This document shows positions 7,009 through 17,142 of a stretch of 20,365 nucleotides of DNA, in pieces. The stretch's first letter is position 1. Each line of letters opens with the position of its first letter. Below the pieces are notes generated by a model. That model made no database searches, had not been told where the DNA came from, and saw nothing but the letters and a program-made list of their open reading frames with translations. This DNA is from Treponema sp. (GTDB taxonomy: Bacteria; Spirochaetota; Spirochaetia; Treponematales; Breznakiellaceae). The DNA is taken from the NCBI GenBank assembly GCA_031288005.1, contig JAITSE010000027.1:1-20365 (forward strand). The letters are read 5' to 3'. Position numbers and translations under genes: made by a program.

Positions 7009-8409
7009 TTAGATATAAGTGTACCCAACCTCATGGGCATTCTGTTCCGCTTCCATCACCGCGTTGCATACCATGTCAAAGAGATTGAGTGTCCCCCGGT
7101 AACCCAGATGAAGTATGCGCTGCCCGCCAATGCGGTCGTGGATGGGGAAGCCGCAGCGTATCAGGGGTATGCGGAGATTCCTGGAAAGGTAGAGGCCCTT
7201 GCTATGACCCATTATAAAATCGGCGCCCAGGGAACGCGCTCTGTCCAAAATACCCGCAAAATCAGCCCCGTCCATGATTTCGCTTTCCTCCCTGGCATTC
7301 CGCAGGACAGAACGGAGCCGCTCTTTGAAGGACGGACTTTCCGCGCCGGTCGCTGCTATCACCGGAAACACGCCTATCTCGTCCAGGAACGAAGCGATGG
7401 CGCAGACAAAATCCTCCTCCCCATAGAGAATCGCCCGCTTCCCGTTCACGTATTTATGCCCGTCAATGTAGGCGTCAACCAGACGGCCCCGCTGCCTGAG
7501 CAGCGCTTCGGGAATCTTCCCTCCTGACAATTCCGCTAGCGCCGCAAAGAAAGGATCGCAGTTTTCTATACCGATGGGTAACTCAAAATTAAACTGAGGA
7601 ACGCCGCAATGCTCAAAAAGCCAGGCCCCGCCGTTGGGGACCGCCGCGGAGCCCAGACAGAAAGTCGCCGCGGCGCGGCCCATCTTCCGTATATCGCTCA
7701 ACTTTGTGCCGCCTCCGGGCAGCTTCAGGTAAGTCTCCCATGAGGGACCGTCAAGACTTTCGGAATAATCCGGGAGCAGCGTGTACGAGGAAAAACCAGC
7801 CCCAGACTCCGCAAAAGCCCCGAGTATGCTGTGAAGCTCCCGAAGGTCCCCGGCGGAAACAAAACCTGAAATCAGATTAAGAGCGGGAGCGGCGTCTTTC
7901 CCTCCGGATGAGTCTTCCCCCGCAAGTTTTGACACCGCCGCGTAAACAGCCTCCCGAAAGCCGTCCATGTGAGTTCCCCTATAGCTCGGCGTGGAAGCGT
8001 AAAAAATAACCGGCCCCTTGTCTCCGCTGTGTCCAGATCTCCGCTCCCTTTGGGCTTCGTACTGTTTGAGGTACATGGAAACATCTTCCCCCATAGTTTC
8101 CGAAAGGCACGTAGAGGCAATCCCTATGGCGGAGGGCTTGTAAGCGCGGCTTACGTTGTCCAGGGCGGTGAAAAGATTCTGCCTTCCACCGAAGATTGCG
8201 GTTGACTCGGTAAAATTCGACGAGGCTATGTCGATGGGCTCCCGGAAATGGCTGATCCCGTAGCGTCTGATGTACGTAGAGCAGCCCTGGGAGCCGTGGA
8301 TCAGCGGGATGCAGCCCTCGATTCCCCGCAGCGCAAGGGAGGCGCCCAAGGGCGCGCAGAGTTTGCAGGCGTTTCTGGCAGAGACAAAGGGAGGAGCCGC
8401 CGCATTCAT
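7009..8409 (-). CDS. nifN: FeMo-cofactor scaffold subunit NifN
   Basis: With NifE forms the NifEN scaffold on which the NifB cofactor is matured to FeMo-co by addition of Mo and homocitrate. 466 aa from ATG 8409, which overlaps the nifE stop as ATGA; this overlap decides the start over a longer in-frame reading. It is NifK-like: C15, C18, C33 and C43 lie in ARNACKLCAPLGAS and CIPLIHGSQGCSTYIRRY, followed by FREPIDIASSNFTESTAIFGG and ASTCLSETMGEDV. The C-terminus has LIRCGFPIHDRIGGQRILHLGYRGT, the standard end region of NifK/NifN proteins. It is distinguished from nifK by position after nifE, by divergence from the catalytic subunit and by the presence of a better nifK upstream. Confidence 0.94.
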   Translation of the reverse strand: MNAAAPPFVSARNACKLCAPLGASLALRGIEGCIPLIHGSQGCSTYIRRYGISHFREPIDIASSNFTESTAIFGGRQNLFTALDNVSRAYKPSAIGIASTCLSETMGEDVSMYLKQYEAQRERRSGHSGDKGPVIFYASTPSYRGTHMDGFREAVYAAVSKLAGEDSSGGKDAAPALNLISGFVSAGDLRELHSILGAFAESGAGFSSYTLLPDYSESLDGPSWETYLKLPGGGTKLSDIRKMGRAAATFCLGSAAVPNGGAWLFEHCGVPQFNFELPIGIENCDPFFAALAELSGGKIPEALLRQRGRLVDAYIDGHKYVNGKRAILYGEEDFVCAIASFLDEIGVFPVIAATGAESPSFKERLRSVLRNAREESEIMDGADFAGILDRARSLGADFIMGHSKGLYLSRNLRIPLIRCGFPIHDRIGGQRILHLGYRGTLNLFDMVCNAVMEAEQNAHEVGYTYI

Positions 8410-9761
8410 AGACTCGCCCCGCTTTTTCTCCTGGCCGGAGAATACTTCCATACCGGACTAGTTACTGAAGAATGCACTTCCTGTGCGAAATTGAGCATCC
8501 CCGCGTAACCGGCAAGGGCGGCCTTGCGCTCATGATTGTGATCGCAGAAGCCTATGCCCATCTTGTAGGCTATGGGCCGCTCCTTTACCCCGCCGATCAA
8601 AAGGTCCGCGCCCTTTTCCAGAATAAAGCCCGAAAGCTCAAGCGGATTGGCGTCATCCAGAATAACGGTCCCCTCGCCGGTGATTTCTTTGAGGTATTCG
8701 TAGTCTTCCCGCGATCCCGTCTGGGAGCCAACCACAACTGTTTCCATTCCCAGATGCCGCAGAGCTTTTACCATGGAAAAGGCTTTGAAAGAGCCGCCCA
8801 CGTAAACTCCGGCTTTCCTGCCCTCAAGGTCCCGGCGGTATACTTCGAGTTTAGGCAGCAGCGCCGACACCTCTTCGGCGACAAGTTTTTGTGTATTTTC
8901 AGTAATTTCCCTGTCGTTGAAAAATTCCGCCACATCGTAGAGAGCCTTGCTCATATCCTCTATGCCGAAATAGGAAACCCGCATAAAGGGGATGCCATAC
9001 TTTTCCTGCATCATTTTCGCAAGAAAAGTCATGGAACCCGAACACTGGACAACGTTGAGCTTCGCCCTGTGCGCCCTGCCTATCTCTGCAACCCTCCCGT
9101 CGCCGGTGAGGCAGGCGGCAACTTCAACGCCCATGCGCCGGTAATAATCCTTGATGATCCATGTTTCGCCGGCAAGGTTAAATTCGCCCAGGATGTTTAT
9201 GCTGAAAGGGGAAAGCGCCGTGTCATTGTCTTTGCCGGTAAGTTTGAAAACCGCTTCACTGGCCGCCTTGTAGCCGTCCTTCTTCGTCCCCTTAAAGCCT
9301 TCGGAGTGAACCGGGATAACCGGTATCCGCCTCTCTTTTTCAACCCGCCGGCAGACCGCCTCCACATCGTCCCCAATAAGGCCGATGATGCAGGTGCAGT
9401 ACACAAAGGCCGCTTCCGGCTTGTATTCCCCGATTAGCTCCGTGAGGGCGGCGTAGAGTTTTTTTTCCCCGCCGTAAATGACTTCATTCTCCTTCAGGTC
9501 TGTGGAAAAACTCATACGGTGAAGCTCCGGTCCCGATGACATGGAGCCTCTAAGCTCCCAGGTATAGGCAGCGCAGCCTATTGGTCCGTGAATGAGGTGC
9601 AGCGCATCGGCTATGGGGTAAAGCACAACCCTTGAGCCGCAGAACACGCAGGCCCGCTGGCTCACTGATCCCGCGGCGCTGGCCTTTTCGCACTCCAGAG
9701 CATAGGCGTCTTTTCCTTTTTCAAGAACCTGCCGCTTCCGCTCTTCCAGAACTTCAACCAT
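8406..9761 (-). CDS. nifE: FeMo-cofactor scaffold subunit NifE
   Basis: NifD-like half of the NifEN cofactor maturation scaffold, 451 aa. Cluster-binding cysteines are visible at C38/C41 (RACVFCG) and C63 (HGPIGCAAYTW); a further YCTCIIGLIGDDVEAV carries the third conserved position. EVIYGGEKKLYAAL and SEGFKGTKKDGYKAA are typical NifE features. The gene follows nifK by seven bases with GAGGAAAA before the ATG and overlaps nifN by four bases, so E and N are translated together, fitting a stoichiometric complex. The large open frame on the opposite strand here is a shadow of this gene. Confidence 0.95.
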   Translation of the reverse strand: MVEVLEERKRQVLEKGKDAYALECEKASAAGSVSQRACVFCGSRVVLYPIADALHLIHGPIGCAAYTWELRGSMSSGPELHRMSFSTDLKENEVIYGGEKKLYAALTELIGEYKPEAAFVYCTCIIGLIGDDVEAVCRRVEKERRIPVIPVHSEGFKGTKKDGYKAASEAVFKLTGKDNDTALSPFSINILGEFNLAGETWIIKDYYRRMGVEVAACLTGDGRVAEIGRAHRAKLNVVQCSGSMTFLAKMMQEKYGIPFMRVSYFGIEDMSKALYDVAEFFNDREITENTQKLVAEEVSALLPKLEVYRRDLEGRKAGVYVGGSFKAFSMVKALRHLGMETVVVGSQTGSREDYEYLKEITGEGTVILDDANPLELSGFILEKGADLLIGGVKERPIAYKMGIGFCDHNHERKAALAGYAGMLNFAQEVHSSVTSPVWKYSPARRKSGASL

Positions 9762-9768
9762 ATTTTCC

Positions 9769-11145
9769 TCACATAACCAATTCGAACTTTTCCTCAGGCG
9801 CGTCTCTATCCTGGCGGTCCATGATCTTGTCCAGCATCTTGATGAGCAGGTGAAGGCCGCCCCTGTAACCCGTGATAGGCACGTAGGAATGGCCGATTCT
9901 GTCGTAAACCGGGAAGGCGCAGCGGATGAGCGGGATGTCCATGTCCCGGGCGATATACTTGCAATAGGTATTGCCGAAGAGGAGGTCAGGCTTTTCGTTC
10001 TGCAAAAGTTGATGAAGGTAAAAGAGGTCGGCCTGGGCGCCGCATTTCACCGCCGCATCCGGCCCGGCCACTTCTTTTATCCGCCTCTCCCACTTGGCCC
10101 CCGCGGGAGTGCCTGTAACGATGTGGATTATCTTCATGCCCGCATCGGCGCAGAACTGAGCCAGTCCGAAAATTGTATCCGGGTCTCCCATAATGGAGAC
10201 TTTTTTGCCGTAAAGGTATTGGGCCTTGTCGCAAAGCACGTCAACAAGCTGGCCCCGTTCGGTTTTAAGGCTCTCCGGGACCGTAAGGCCCGCGGCTTTC
10301 CTCAGAGTATCCACAAAAGCGTCGGTAGCGGTGATGCCGATAGGAAGATCAATAATTTCGGTCTTTACCTTGCACTTGCTGTCAAGAAGCTGGGCCGCCT
10401 GAAAAGTTCCGATCCGCCCTAGAGCCAGGGCGAAGCGGCTGTCCCCGCTGGCAGCGATACTTTCCTTTGGAGTTCCGCCTTTGGGGTACATCCGGAATTT
10501 GCCGTCCATGGGGGCGTTCACTACCCCGGAGGTATCGGGATACATGATGTACTCCACCCCCAATTCCCCGGCGATGTATTTGATTTCCGTCATATCGCTG
10601 GGTTCGATAAAAGAAGGCAGGAGAGTAACAGCGTTATTTTTCCTTCCTGTGTTCTTGGCGAAATTCTGAACCATGGCGGTCAGCATATTGGCATAGCCTG
10701 TAACATGGGAGCCTTTGAAGCTGGGCGTGGAAGCGTACATCACCGTCTTGCCCGGGGGAATCTTGTTGTCCGCTATGGCCCGGTTGATAATTTGGGTGAG
10801 GTCGTCGCCGATGACTTCCGAAAGACAGGTGGTGTTCACAGCTATAATGTCCGGATCATACAGCGCAAAAATATTGTTGATCGATTCCAGCATATTCGAC
10901 TGGCCTCCGAATACCGAGGCCCCTTCCGTAAAAGAGGAAGTGCTGGCCATAATTGGCTCCGCGTAATGCCTTGTGAGGGCGCTCCTGTGATAAGCGCAGC
11001 ATCCCTGTGAGCCGTGGCTGTGGGGCAGGCACTTGTGAATCCCCAATGCCGCGTACATAGCCCCCACAGGCTGACAAGTCTTCGCCGGATTAATCGTGAG
11101 GGCGCTGCGCTCGACAATTTCTTTCGGCGTATGCCGTAATAACAT
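9769..11145 (-). CDS. nifK: Nitrogenase molybdenum-iron protein beta subunit
   Basis: Beta subunit of the MoFe protein, which with NifD carries the P-cluster. 458 aa, lacking the long N-terminal extension of proteobacterial NifK and so of the clostridial type. P-cluster cysteines are C24 (KTCQP), C49 (GSQGCCAYHR, with a neighbouring C50 where most NifK have a non-Cys residue) and C107 (NTTCLSEVIGDDL). FTEGASVFGGQSN and LIRCAFPVYDRIGHSYVPITGYRGG are further NifK signatures. ATG 11145 has GGAGG about 8 bases upstream. A 59-base gap separates it from nifD and contains a small hairpin. Confidence 0.97.
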   Translation of the reverse strand: MLLRHTPKEIVERSALTINPAKTCQPVGAMYAALGIHKCLPHSHGSQGCCAYHRSALTRHYAEPIMASTSSFTEGASVFGGQSNMLESINNIFALYDPDIIAVNTTCLSEVIGDDLTQIINRAIADNKIPPGKTVMYASTPSFKGSHVTGYANMLTAMVQNFAKNTGRKNNAVTLLPSFIEPSDMTEIKYIAGELGVEYIMYPDTSGVVNAPMDGKFRMYPKGGTPKESIAASGDSRFALALGRIGTFQAAQLLDSKCKVKTEIIDLPIGITATDAFVDTLRKAAGLTVPESLKTERGQLVDVLCDKAQYLYGKKVSIMGDPDTIFGLAQFCADAGMKIIHIVTGTPAGAKWERRIKEVAGPDAAVKCGAQADLFYLHQLLQNEKPDLLFGNTYCKYIARDMDIPLIRCAFPVYDRIGHSYVPITGYRGGLHLLIKMLDKIMDRQDRDAPEEKFELVM

Positions 11146-11176
11146 TTAATATACCTCCATAAAACAATTCGTCAAA

Positions 11177-11190
11177 GCAGCGCCGGCTGC
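11177..11190 (-). other. Small hairpin in the nifD-nifK gap
   Basis: GCAGC (11177-11181) and GCTGC (11186-11190) form a 5-bp stem around a 4-base loop in the nifD-nifK intercistronic region. There is no following T-run, so it is not a terminator. It could affect message processing or stability, but this is only a structural observation. Confidence 0.3.
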
Positions 11191-11204
11191 CGTATTACAG
11201 AAAA

Positions 11205-12842
11205 TCAGCCGTTAAAAGCGTAAGCCCCTGAAAGCTCAGGCGATTCATCCCAGGGCGCTTTGGTAAACTTAAACGCGTTGCAGTTGAGAAGCCGGTCTAT
11301 TTCTTTGTAGAAATTGACGGCCCCCCGGTAGCCCGCAAAGGGTCCCATATAATCGTAACTGTGAAGCTGCTTCATGGGGATGCCCCGCTTTTGAACCACG
11401 TACTTTTCCTTGATCCCCGCGCAGACCAAATCAGGATGATACCGGTCCAGCAGTTCTTCAAGCTCGTAGTGATTGCAGTCGTCAATAACCAGAGTCGTAT
11501 CGGGCATCTCCGCCATCATTCCGCCGTAATCGTTGAAAGTGAAACCCCGCTCTTCCATAGCGGCTTTGTCATCCTCGCTTAAACGGGCTTTGTATCTGGC
11601 AGGATCAGGGCCTACGGTCAACTCCTCTATGTTTCTGGAATCAGCGTCAACAATAATCGAAGGCAGGACTTTGCGCCCTTCGTAATCGTCCCGGTGGGCA
11701 AACTCATAGCCCGCGGAGAGTATGCTGACGCCTATCTCTTTAAGCAGGTCCTGGTAATGATGCGCCCTGGAGCCGCCGACATAGAGAACGGCGGTTTTTC
11801 CCTCGCACCGGGATTTTACATCCAGCCGCACTTTTTCTACCGCTTCCATTTCCATGGCGATCACCGCTTCCGTCTTTTTAACAAGCTCATCATCGCCAAA
11901 GTAGCGGGCGATTTTGAGCAGGGATTTTGAAGTCGCTTCTGCGCCCACAAAGTTTACCTTAAACCAGGGAATGCCGTACTTTTTCTCCATCATTTCCGCC
12001 AGATAGTTAATTGAGCGGTGGCACATGACCACGTTGAGATCCGCGGTATGGGCGCTGGCGAATTCCTCATAGGTTGAATTCCCGGAAAATGTCGAATGAA
12101 GGGTGAGGCCGCAGTCAGCCACGATCCGCTCAATCTCAAAGGCGTCGCCGCCTATATTGTATTCCCCAAGTATATTAAAGCGAAAATCTCCTTCTTTGGA
12201 TTTTTCAATTTGCCCGACCACTTCGGTAAAGACCTTGTTGTTCGCCACGTGATGGCCCGCGGACTGGCTTACGCCTTTGTAGCCTTCGCAGGAAAAACCG
12301 AAGATATTGATCTCCGGATATTTTTCTTCCATAGCCCTGGCCACCGCGTGAACGTCATCGCCGATAAGACCCACAGGACAGGTGGCGAAAATGCCTATGG
12401 CCCTGGGATGGAACAGAGCCACCGCCTCGTCAATAGCCGCCCTGAGTTTTTTCTCGCCCCCGAAGATGATCTCGTCCTCCTGGAGGTCCGTAGACATGGC
12501 GTAGGTCATGTAGTTTTCGTCCTGGTCCGTATAGGGCCTGGTTTGGTTGCGCCGGGTGAGCCAGCTATAAAAGCCGCACCCTATTGGGCCGTGGGTGATC
12601 TGAAGTATGTCCCGCGTCGGACCCAGCACCACGCCCTTACAGCCCGCGTAGGCGCAGCCCCGCATGGTGATGATCCCCGGAACAGTTCTGGTGTTGGCCA
12701 GTATCTCGGGGACATCGCCTGAATCCTCAACCCGGTTGACAATTATTTGTTTGGCCCGTTTCTTGGCGATCTTGGGCGGGTACTTTTCAAGAATCTCCGC
12801 CTTAAAATCCGCCGCAAAAGGGACTTCACTAGTTACTGCCAT
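11205..12842 (-). CDS. nifD: Nitrogenase molybdenum-iron protein alpha subunit
   Basis: Catalytic alpha subunit, holding FeMo-co and half of the P-cluster. 545 aa from ATG 12842, which has GGAGG eight bases upstream; the longer frame to 12923 runs through the nifI2 3' end and is rejected. P-cluster cysteines: C63 (RGCAYAGCKG), C89 (HGPIGCGFYSW), C155 (ATCPVGLIGDDV). FeMo-co ligands: C274 (VVMCHRSINY) and H494 (KQLHSYDY), equivalent to Cys275 and His442 of Azotobacter. CEGYKGVSQSAGHH at about 185-198 marks it as a Mo-type NifD rather than VnfD/AnfD. The extra segment at about 385-440 matches the insertion known in clostridial-type NifD. All key residues are intact. Confidence 0.98.
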   Translation of the reverse strand: MAVTSEVPFAADFKAEILEKYPPKIAKKRAKQIIVNRVEDSGDVPEILANTRTVPGIITMRGCAYAGCKGVVLGPTRDILQITHGPIGCGFYSWLTRRNQTRPYTDQDENYMTYAMSTDLQEDEIIFGGEKKLRAAIDEAVALFHPRAIGIFATCPVGLIGDDVHAVARAMEEKYPEINIFGFSCEGYKGVSQSAGHHVANNKVFTEVVGQIEKSKEGDFRFNILGEYNIGGDAFEIERIVADCGLTLHSTFSGNSTYEEFASAHTADLNVVMCHRSINYLAEMMEKKYGIPWFKVNFVGAEATSKSLLKIARYFGDDELVKKTEAVIAMEMEAVEKVRLDVKSRCEGKTAVLYVGGSRAHHYQDLLKEIGVSILSAGYEFAHRDDYEGRKVLPSIIVDADSRNIEELTVGPDPARYKARLSEDDKAAMEERGFTFNDYGGMMAEMPDTTLVIDDCNHYELEELLDRYHPDLVCAGIKEKYVVQKRGIPMKQLHSYDYMGPFAGYRGAVNFYKEIDRLLNCNAFKFTKAPWDESPELSGAYAFNG

Positions 12843-12852
12843 ACAAGCCTCC

Positions 12853-13233
12853 TTACATATCAAGCACTTCGTCGCCGGATTCGCCTGAGCGGATACGCCA
12901 GGATTCAGAGACGGGCATAACAAAAATCTTTCCGTCCCCGCTCCGCCCGGTCTTGTTCACGCCGATCACCGTGTTCACCACGGTCTTTACAAGCTTGTCA
13001 GGCACAATGACGCTGATCATCCGCTTGGGAACAAGCCGGCCAGCTACGCCCAATTCCTGCGCCATGCCGGCGTAGCGCTCCGCGCCGCCCGGAGCATCCT
13101 GGGGGATCTCGATAAGGCCCTTGCCCCGGCCAAGACATTCCTTGGCATGGAGAGAGCTTATTCCCGCATCGGCCAGGGCCCGCTTGGTCTTGTTCATCAT
13201 GTTCATCCTGATGACGGCCATGACTTCCTTCAT
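12853..13233 (-). CDS. nifI2: Nitrogenase-regulating PII-family protein NifI2
   Basis: PII-like regulator, 126 aa, also called GlnB2 in nif clusters. With NifI1 it forms a complex that binds dinitrogenase and blocks electron transfer when 2-oxoglutarate falls after ammonium addition (established in Methanococcus). Visible features are MKEVMAVIRMNMMNKTKRAL at the start, GRGKGL, a T-loop region different from GlnB and without the GlnB uridylylation tyrosine context, and the PII-family C-terminal GVNKTGRSGDGKIFVMPV. The ATG at 13233 overlaps the nifI1 stop as ATGA, and the stop lies 10 bases before nifD, so the pair is co-expressed with the enzyme it controls. Confidence 0.95.
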   Translation of the reverse strand: MKEVMAVIRMNMMNKTKRALADAGISSLHAKECLGRGKGLIEIPQDAPGGAERYAGMAQELGVAGRLVPKRMISVIVPDKLVKTVVNTVIGVNKTGRSGDGKIFVMPVSESWRIRSGESGDEVLDM

Positions 13234-13595
13234 ATTTTTTCCTCCGGGATGGGCGCGGAAGCGTCAGCGTCATTGACTTCTTTTACGCCGGAGCTTACGG
13301 TGTACACTTCTTCTACAGGGGAAACAAATATTTTTCCGTCCCCGAAAGAGCCTTTTCCCGTGCGGGCCACATCCATGATTTTCTTTATAACAAAATCCTT
13401 GTCGGCGTTTTTAATTACCATGAGGAGAAGCTCCTTGGGGATTTCATCGTAGGTTACGTCCCCAATCCTGATCCCCCGCTGCTTGCCCCGGCCCGACACA
13501 TTCATCCTCGTTACCGCTGGAAATCCGTCAGCCATCAACTCCGCCATTACTTCTTCCGCCTTCTCAGGCCGCACAATCGCCCGTATCATTAACAT
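13230..13595 (-). CDS. nifI1: Nitrogenase-regulating PII-family protein NifI1
   Basis: Partner PII-like regulator, 121 aa, also called GlnB1 in nif clusters. It starts MLMIRAIVRPEKAEEVMAEL and has GRGKQRGIRIGD with the short NifI1-type T-loop (VTYDEIPKELLLMV) and the nucleotide-binding VARTGKGSFGDGKIFVSPV. A second possible ATG lies two codons in (13589); the first is used because GGAG lies 12 bases upstream. It is first of the nifI1-nifI2-nifD-nifK run, with an unusual 637-base separation from nifH occupied by a broken gene. Position between nifH and nifD is the arrangement found in archaea and anaerobic bacteria that use NifI-type post-translational switch-off. Confidence 0.95.
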   Translation of the reverse strand: MLMIRAIVRPEKAEEVMAELMADGFPAVTRMNVSGRGKQRGIRIGDVTYDEIPKELLLMVIKNADKDFVIKKIMDVARTGKGSFGDGKIFVSPVEEVYTVSSGVKEVNDADASAPIPEEKI

Positions 13596-13613
13596 AGCTT
13601 TGCTACGCTCCTT

Positions 13614-15078
<1,465 letters not shown>

Positions 15079-15096
15079 TTATTCACTAAAATAATA

Positions 15097-15111
15097 GCAG
15101 GAAGTGTGCCA
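15097..15111 (-). promoter_or_regulatory. Sigma54 (RpoN) promoter of nifH
   Basis: On the minus strand TGGCACACTTCCTGC matches the -24/-12 pattern TGGCAC-N5-TTGC at nine of ten defined bases, with GG and GC correctly spaced. Transcription would start near 15086, leaving a leader of about 29 bases before nifH. A matching site precedes modA, which strengthens the call. Confidence 0.8.
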
Positions 15112-15282
15112 GGCTTGCCGGGAATTTAATAATTATGGCAAAAAAATCAGCCGGGCAAGGCAAAAGAGCGGGGAATGGCATTTAATGGAGGCGCGGCGGC
15201 GGCGGGACAGAAAATTACGCGGCCTCAGCCCGGCAATAAACCGCCCGGTAAATACCGGTTGGACCGTATTAATTAAGCAAAA

Positions 15283-15328
15283 CTAACTTTTCATACAAGC
15301 CGGATCATAAAAACGACAAAATTGTATG
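15283..15328. promoter_or_regulatory. Candidate activator site upstream of nifH
   Basis: CTAACTTTTCATACAA (15283-15298) is identical over 16 bases to 18121-18136 upstream of modA. CATACAA (15292-15298) and TTGTATG (15322-15328) form an inverted pair whose centres are 30 bases apart. It lies about 200-240 bases upstream of the predicted start, a normal distance for an enhancer-binding activator of sigma54. A CCGGT/ACCGG dyad (15245-15258) lies between it and the promoter. The rest of the 15112-15401 gap shows no gene. Confidence 0.6.
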
Positions 15329-15401
15329 AGCGGCGGGGTAAAAAACAGATGCGGCCTTGATAAGCGAATATGCGCTGCCCCCGGCTTGAGGGTCCAACTC
15401 C

Positions 15402-16457
15402 TTACTTTAATAATAACAAGGCTTCCGGGGGGATATATAAAGCCTCCCCTCCGTGATAGTTCAGATATTTACTGTATTTCCACCAGATTTCGTGTTTTTC
15501 TCCCGGCCCCCGGGCGGCGGCGTTGGTAAATATCACCACATTCTCGAAGGGTTCCGCGGAACGGCGGCTTATAGCCGGGCGTATCAGGTTGCGGGTTTCT
15601 TTTCCGGCGGGAATAAAGTCGTGCGCCCGGATCCCGACATGGGTAATATCGTCACCAATGGGGACGGCGGTTTGCAAGGCCAGCCCCCAGCGGAGCGCGA
15701 AAATCTCCCGCTCCCCTGTGCGCCTGAGAGGGGAAATATTCTTGCACCCCGTAAGCCGGGCCGCCGCAGCGAAGCCGGGATTGCGGAACATTTCCCCGGT
15801 TTCCCCTTTTACCAGCGCCCGGCCGCCGTCCATGATCAGCAGTTCCCCGCAGAGCTTAAAGACCTCGTCCCGGCTGTGGCTTACCAGAATCACATCGCTC
15901 CGCTTTTCCAAGAGTTCCATCATCTGAACCTGCATCTGGTCCCGGAGGTTCGTATCCAGGGCGGAAAAAGGCTCGTCCAGCAGGATGAGCTCCGGTTCCC
16001 GGATCAGCATCCTGGCCAGGGCGGTTCGCTGCTGCTGCCCCCCGGAAAGCATGGCGGGGCGCCGGTCTTCCAGTCCCTCAAGTCTGAACTGCCGTATCCA
16101 TGCCAAGGCCCGTCGCCTTTTTTCACCCCGCCGCTCCCGACCCGGAAGCCCGGCGCCGATGTTTTCCAGCACCGTCATCCTGGGAAAGAGAGCGTAGTTC
16201 TGAAAGAGGTAGCCCGCCCGCCGAACCTGGGGTTTCAGATTGATCTTGCGGCCTGAGTCAAAAAGCGTCCGCCCGTTTATGGAAATTAAGCCTTCGTCAG
16301 GGCTTTCTATCCCGGCGATGCATTTCAGGGTCATGCTTTTCCCGCAGCCCGATGCCCCAAGGATGCCCAGGCAGCCGGCGTTTTCCCCGGTTTCAAATTC
16401 CGTTTCCAGGGTAAAGGTCCGGGAAAGTTTTTTGCGGATGGAAACCTTAATGCTCAC
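15402..16457 (-). CDS. modC: Molybdate ABC transporter ATP-binding protein
   Basis: ATPase of the molybdate importer, 351 aa, cytoplasmic. Walker A is GASGCGKS (34-41), signature LSGGQQQR (137-144), Walker B LILLDEPFSALD (157-168) and H-loop VSHSRDE; the order is that of ModC, with a further C-terminal region of about 120 residues that would hold the molybdate-binding TOBE-type domain (THVGIRAHDFIP). The GTG start overlaps the modB stop as GTGA. The last of three mod genes, it ends 344 bases before nifH in the same orientation. Sulfate- or other oxyanion-type ATPases are alternatives in the family, but the ModA and ModB partners and the nif context favour molybdate. Confidence 0.92.
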   Translation of the reverse strand: MSIKVSIRKKLSRTFTLETEFETGENAGCLGILGASGCGKSMTLKCIAGIESPDEGLISINGRTLFDSGRKINLKPQVRRAGYLFQNYALFPRMTVLENIGAGLPGRERRGEKRRRALAWIRQFRLEGLEDRRPAMLSGGQQQRTALARMLIREPELILLDEPFSALDTNLRDQMQVQMMELLEKRSDVILVSHSRDEVFKLCGELLIMDGGRALVKGETGEMFRNPGFAAAARLTGCKNISPLRRTGEREIFALRWGLALQTAVPIGDDITHVGIRAHDFIPAGKETRNLIRPAISRRSAEPFENVVIFTNAAARGPGEKHEIWWKYSKYLNYHGGEALYIPPEALLLLK

Positions 16458-17137
16458 CTGGGCCTCTTCTCAAGGGCGGTAAACCAGTTCATCAAGGCCA
16501 CCACGATAAAGGACACCAAAAGAATAACCAGCACATAGCCGTAGGCGGTGTCCATATCCCCGGCGGCCACTGCGGAGTAGATCGCCAGGGGAAGGGTCCG
16601 GGTTTTCCCGGCGATATTGCCGGCGATCATTGCGGTGGCGCCGAATTCCCCCAGGCCCCGGGCAAAAGCCAGCACCGCGCCTGATGCGACCCCCGGCATT
16701 GCGCTTGGAAGACTCACTTTGAAAAATATCGCCCCTTCGCTCATGCCCAGGGTCCGGGCCGCGTAGATAAGATTCGGATCAACCTGTTCCAGGGCGCCCC
16801 GGGCGGAGCGGTACATCAGGGGGAAGGCGATTGCCGCGGAGGCCAGCACGGTAGCCCCCCAGGAAAAGGCAATTTTTACATTGAAAAAATCCAGAAAAAA
16901 TTTTCCCGCCGGGCTCCTGACCCCGAAGATGTAGAGTAAAAAAAAACCCGCCACCGTGGGGGGCAGCACCAGGGGCAGGGTAAGAATCCCGTCAAGGATC
17001 ATCTTCCATTCCCGGCGCCGGATCCCAGCCACCAGCGCCGCGGCAAAAAGCCCGGTAAAAAAAGTTACCAGAATCGCCGCGGACGCGGTTTTCAGGGAAA
17101 TGAGGATCGGCGAACCATGCAGCGCCCAGGCCGTCAT
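16454..17137 (-). CDS. modB: Molybdate ABC transporter permease
   Basis: Membrane subunit of the molybdate importer, 227 aa, the usual ModB length. About five hydrophobic spans are seen, with LTLPLVLPPTVAGFFLLYIFG at about 52-72, the ModB signature region. The cytoplasmic loop that contacts ModC includes AARTLGMSEGAIFFKVSLPSAMPG, and FARGLGEFGATAMIAGNI follows, as in ModB and related oxyanion permeases. ATG 17137 is five bases after the modA stop and the stop overlaps the modC start, so translation is coupled through the operon. No clear independent ribosome site is seen. Confidence 0.95.
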   Translation of the reverse strand: MTAWALHGSPILISLKTASAAILVTFFTGLFAAALVAGIRRREWKMILDGILTLPLVLPPTVAGFFLLYIFGVRSPAGKFFLDFFNVKIAFSWGATVLASAAIAFPLMYRSARGALEQVDPNLIYAARTLGMSEGAIFFKVSLPSAMPGVASGAVLAFARGLGEFGATAMIAGNIAGKTRTLPLAIYSAVAAGDMDTAYGYVLVILLVSFIVVALMNWFTALEKRPR

Positions 17138-17142
17138 GCCGC

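Noticed and set aside
8472..9437. Long plus-strand open frame (321 codons) opposite nifE
   Set aside because: nifE is fully supported by motifs and operon overlaps on the other strand; the antisense frame shows no recognisable domain and reflects third-position GC bias.
11205..12842. Missing FeMo-co histidine in NifD (GPFAGYRG where Azotobacter has GPYHGF)
   Set aside because: Counting back from the Azotobacter C-terminus places His442 in the HSWDY motif, which is conserved here as HSYDY (H494).
12843..12923. Longer NifD start
   Set aside because: The extension overlaps nifI2 and lacks a ribosome site, whereas ATG 12842 has GGAGG at good spacing and starts a typical NifD.
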